The position numbers were made by a program, and so were the translations under genes. Positions 12,988 to 14,753 of a DNA stretch of 14,753 nt are shown in pieces (the stretch's first letter is position 1; each line of letters starts with the position of its first letter). The notes under the pieces were generated by a model. That model saw only the letters and a list, made by a program, of their open reading frames with translations, was not told the DNA's origin and did no database searches. The stretch is taken from the NCBI GenBank assembly GCA_007121115.1, contig SKMI01000093.1, forward strand, positions 1 to 14,753, in the 5' to 3' direction. Source of the stretch: Paracoccaceae bacterium (GTDB lineage: Bacteria; Pseudomonadota; Alphaproteobacteria; Rhodobacterales; Rhodobacteraceae).

Positions 12988-13230
12988 TCAGTCGGGGGCC
13001 TTGGTGGTCAGGGCGAGGGCGTGCAATTCCCCGTGGCTGCCGTCCATCTTGCCTTTCAGGGCGGCATAGACGGCGCGCTGCTGCTGCACGCGGTTCTGGC
13101 CGCGGAAGCTTTCGTCGATCACCTCGGCGGCGTAGTGGTTCCCGTCACCGGCCAGGTCGGTGATGGTGATCTTCGCGTCCGGAAAACCCTCGCGCAGCAA
13201 GGTTTCCAACTGTTGCGCGGTTATGGCCAT
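12988..13230 (-). CDS. bolA: BolA family protein
   Basis: BolA-like proteins partner with CGFS glutaredoxins through a shared [2Fe-2S] cluster. The 80-aa product is of the short BolA/IbaG type with GDGNHYAAEVID (28-39), the FRGQNRVQQQRAVYAAL helix (42-58) and the invariant C-terminal histidine H70 in GELHALAL. A TTG at 13284 would add 18 residues and overlap purL; I prefer the ATG at 13230, preceded by AGGGGG. purL stops 50 bp upstream and grxD starts 28 bp downstream, consistent with a purL-bolA-grxD transcript. Confidence 0.94.
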   Translation of the reverse strand: MAITAQQLETLLREGFPDAKITITDLAGDGNHYAAEVIDESFRGQNRVQQQRAVYAALKGKMDGSHGELHALALTTKAPD

Positions 13231-13280
13231 GGGTGCCCCCTGTCTCTGTCGATGAAAGGTAATCCCGCGCTCAGACGGGT

Positions 13281-14753
13281 TCAAGCGGCGTCGATGGCGC
13301 GGGCGAAAGCGCTGCGGTAGAGCAAGGACAGCTCGGCCAGCGGCGCCTGTGCCGCGCCCAGCCGCACCGTGTCGCCGCCGAAGCGGCCGACGGTGGCGAT
13401 GGGGACGCCCGCCTGCCCGGCGGCGACCATCAGCGCCTCGGCGCAGTCGAAGTCGGCGGCGACCAGGTAGCGGGCCTGATCTTCGCCGAAAAGCTGGCCG
13501 AGGTCGTCCTCATGCAGCGTGACACCCAGGCCCGCGGCCTCGGCCATCTCGAACGCGGCCAGCGCCAGCCCGCCGTCCGACAGGTCGGTGGCGGCGGCGA
13601 TATAGGCGCGGTTGTCGCGCAGAAATGCGCCGTGGCGGGCCTCGGCGTCGAGGTCCACGGGCGGGGCGTCGCCGTCCTCGCGGTGAAAGACCTCGGCCAG
13701 CAGCGCCGACTGGCCCAGATGGCCGAGGGTGGCGCCGATGACCAGCGCCAGATCACCCGCGCGGGGGTGCCCGGCGATGATTGCGTCCATATTCTCGATC
13801 AGCCCCACGGCGCCGATGGTGGGCGTGGGCAGGATCGGCTGGCCGTCGGTTTCATTGTAGAGGCTCACGTTGCCGGACACGATCGGCATGTCCAGCGCGC
13901 GGCAGGCCGCGCCGATGCCGCGAATGGCGCCGACGAGCTGGCCCATGATCTCGGGCTTTTCGGGGTTGCCGAAGTTCAGGTTGTCGGTGGCCGCCAGCGG
14001 ACGCGCCCCCACGGCGCAAAGGTTGCGGAACGCCTCGGCCACCGCCTGCTTGCCGCCTTCGACCGGGTTGGCGCGCACGTAGCGGGGCGTCACGTCGGCG
14101 GTGAAGGCCAGCGCCTTGTCGGTGCCGTGGACACGGACGATCCCGGCGCCAAGGCCCGGCGTGCGCACCGTGTCGCCCATGACCTGCGTATCATACTGCT
14201 CCCAGACCCAGCCCTTGTGCGCGTAGCTGGGCGCGCCGATCAGGGCGCGCAGGGCGTCGATGGCATCGACACGCGGGATATCGGCCAGTTCGGGCGGCGG
14301 AGTGGGTTCGTCCCACGGGCGGTCGTATTCGGGGGCTTCGGAGGACAGTTTGGAAAGCGGCAGGTCGGCCCTGGTCTCGTTGCCGTGCAGGATCAGGAAG
14401 CGGTCTTCGGCGATGGTCTCGCCGACGATGGCGAAATCGAGGTCCCATTTCTCGAAGATGGCGCGCGCCTCGGCCTCCTTCTCGGGCTTCAGCACCATGA
14501 GCATCCGCTCCTGGCTTTCGCTCAGCATCATCTCGTAGGCGGTCATGGCGGCCTCGCGGCAGGGCACGCGGTCGAGGTCCAGCCGGATACCCAAGCCCCC
14601 CTTGTCGCCCATTTCCACCGCCGAGCAGGTCAACCCCGCCGCGCCCATGTCCTGAATGGAGATAACGGCGCCCGAGGCCATGAGTTCCAGACAGGCCTCC
14701 AGCAGGCGCTTTTCGGTGAACGGGTCGCCCACCTGCACCGTGGGGCGCTTTTC
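13281..14753 (-). CDS. purL: Phosphoribosylformylglycinamidine synthase subunit PurL (5' end missing)
   Basis: PurL is the ATP-dependent synthetase subunit that makes FGAM in purine synthesis, working with PurQ and PurS in the small-PurL type. The frame runs past the window edge; 490 residues are seen, and about 230 N-terminal residues of a roughly 720-aa protein are missing. The visible part starts EKRPTVQVGDPFTEKRLLEA and contains QDMGAAGLTCSAVEMGDKGG, DNLNFGNPEKPEIMGQ, VSGNVSLYNET and the C-terminal ATDLSDGGLALAAFEMAEA. Any start inside the window would be false, since the frame is open and conserved up to the edge. bolA follows after 50 bp. No frameshift is seen. Confidence 0.97.
   Translation of the reverse strand, partial: EKRPTVQVGDPFTEKRLLEACLELMASGAVISIQDMGAAGLTCSAVEMGDKGGLGIRLDLDRVPCREAAMTAYEMMLSESQERMLMVLKPEKEAEARAIFEKWDLDFAIVGETIAEDRFLILHGNETRADLPLSKLSSEAPEYDRPWDEPTPPPELADIPRVDAIDALRALIGAPSYAHKGWVWEQYDTQVMGDTVRTPGLGAGIVRVHGTDKALAFTADVTPRYVRANPVEGGKQAVAEAFRNLCAVGARPLAATDNLNFGNPEKPEIMGQLVGAIRGIGAACRALDMPIVSGNVSLYNETDGQPILPTPTIGAVGLIENMDAIIAGHPRAGDLALVIGATLGHLGQSALLAEVFHREDGDAPPVDLDAEARHGAFLRDNRAYIAAATDLSDGGLALAAFEMAEAAGLGVTLHEDDLGQLFGEDQARYLVAADFDCAEALMVAAGQAGVPIATVGRFGGDTVRLGAAQAPLAELSLLYRSAFARAIDAA

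Noticed and set aside
1..14753. Mobile elements, CRISPR arrays, tRNA or rRNA genes
   Set aside because: No transposase, integrase, regular spaced repeats, or tRNA-like cloverleaf sequence was noticed on either strand.

Overview
The window is high-GC DNA, dense in housekeeping genes, from an alphaproteobacterium. The most likely source is the Rhodobacterales (Rhodobacter/Paracoccus/Roseobacter group). The evidence is the combination of a CcrM methyltransferase, a ChpT phosphotransferase, the ornithine-lipid pair OlsB/OlsA, an argC-ccmE pair, a small DUF3553 protein and a purL-bolA-grxD string. I see no phage, plasmid, insertion-sequence or CRISPR signal.

Layout. (1) 1-2320, plus strand: the end of tuf (EF-Tu), then rpsJ, rplC, rplD and rplW, tightly spaced and closed by a near-perfect intrinsic terminator. 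rplB does not follow, so the S10 operon is split here. (2) 2321-4634, minus strand: a gene-free GC-rich gap with a second terminator, then ccrM and, upstream of it, rnhB. The ccrM promoter region carries three GANTC sites, the target of CcrM itself. (3) 4635-6532, a small accessory island of poorly characterised envelope genes. A minus-strand exported protein has four cysteine-pair repeats. A divergent plus-strand pair encodes a small exported protein and, overlapping it, a two-helix membrane protein with a C-terminal winged-helix DNA-binding domain. The shared intergenic region has two 13-nt palindromes and a 13-bp tandem duplication. (4) 6516-8201, minus strand: olsB-olsA for ornithine-lipid synthesis. 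(5) 8295-9161: a DUF3553 gene (minus) divergent from chpT (plus). (6) 9211-14753, minus strand in transcription order: purL (cut by the window edge), bolA, grxD, a second PlsC-type acyltransferase, murI, argC and ccmE.

How the genes fit together. The ribosomal block serves translation. ccrM and chpT are both parts of the alphaproteobacterial cell-cycle and methylation control network (CckA-ChpT-CtrA, CcrM). olsB/olsA and the second acyltransferase act in membrane lipid synthesis. bolA and grxD form a known Fe-S/iron-handling partnership. murI, argC, purL and ccmE are biosynthetic or maturation genes.

Most of the window is ordinary core genome. The best candidate for something little described is the divergent locus at 4635-6532, where a membrane-embedded winged-helix regulator sits beside two exported cysteine-containing proteins. 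The GANTC cluster before ccrM is a second, more conventional regulatory lead.
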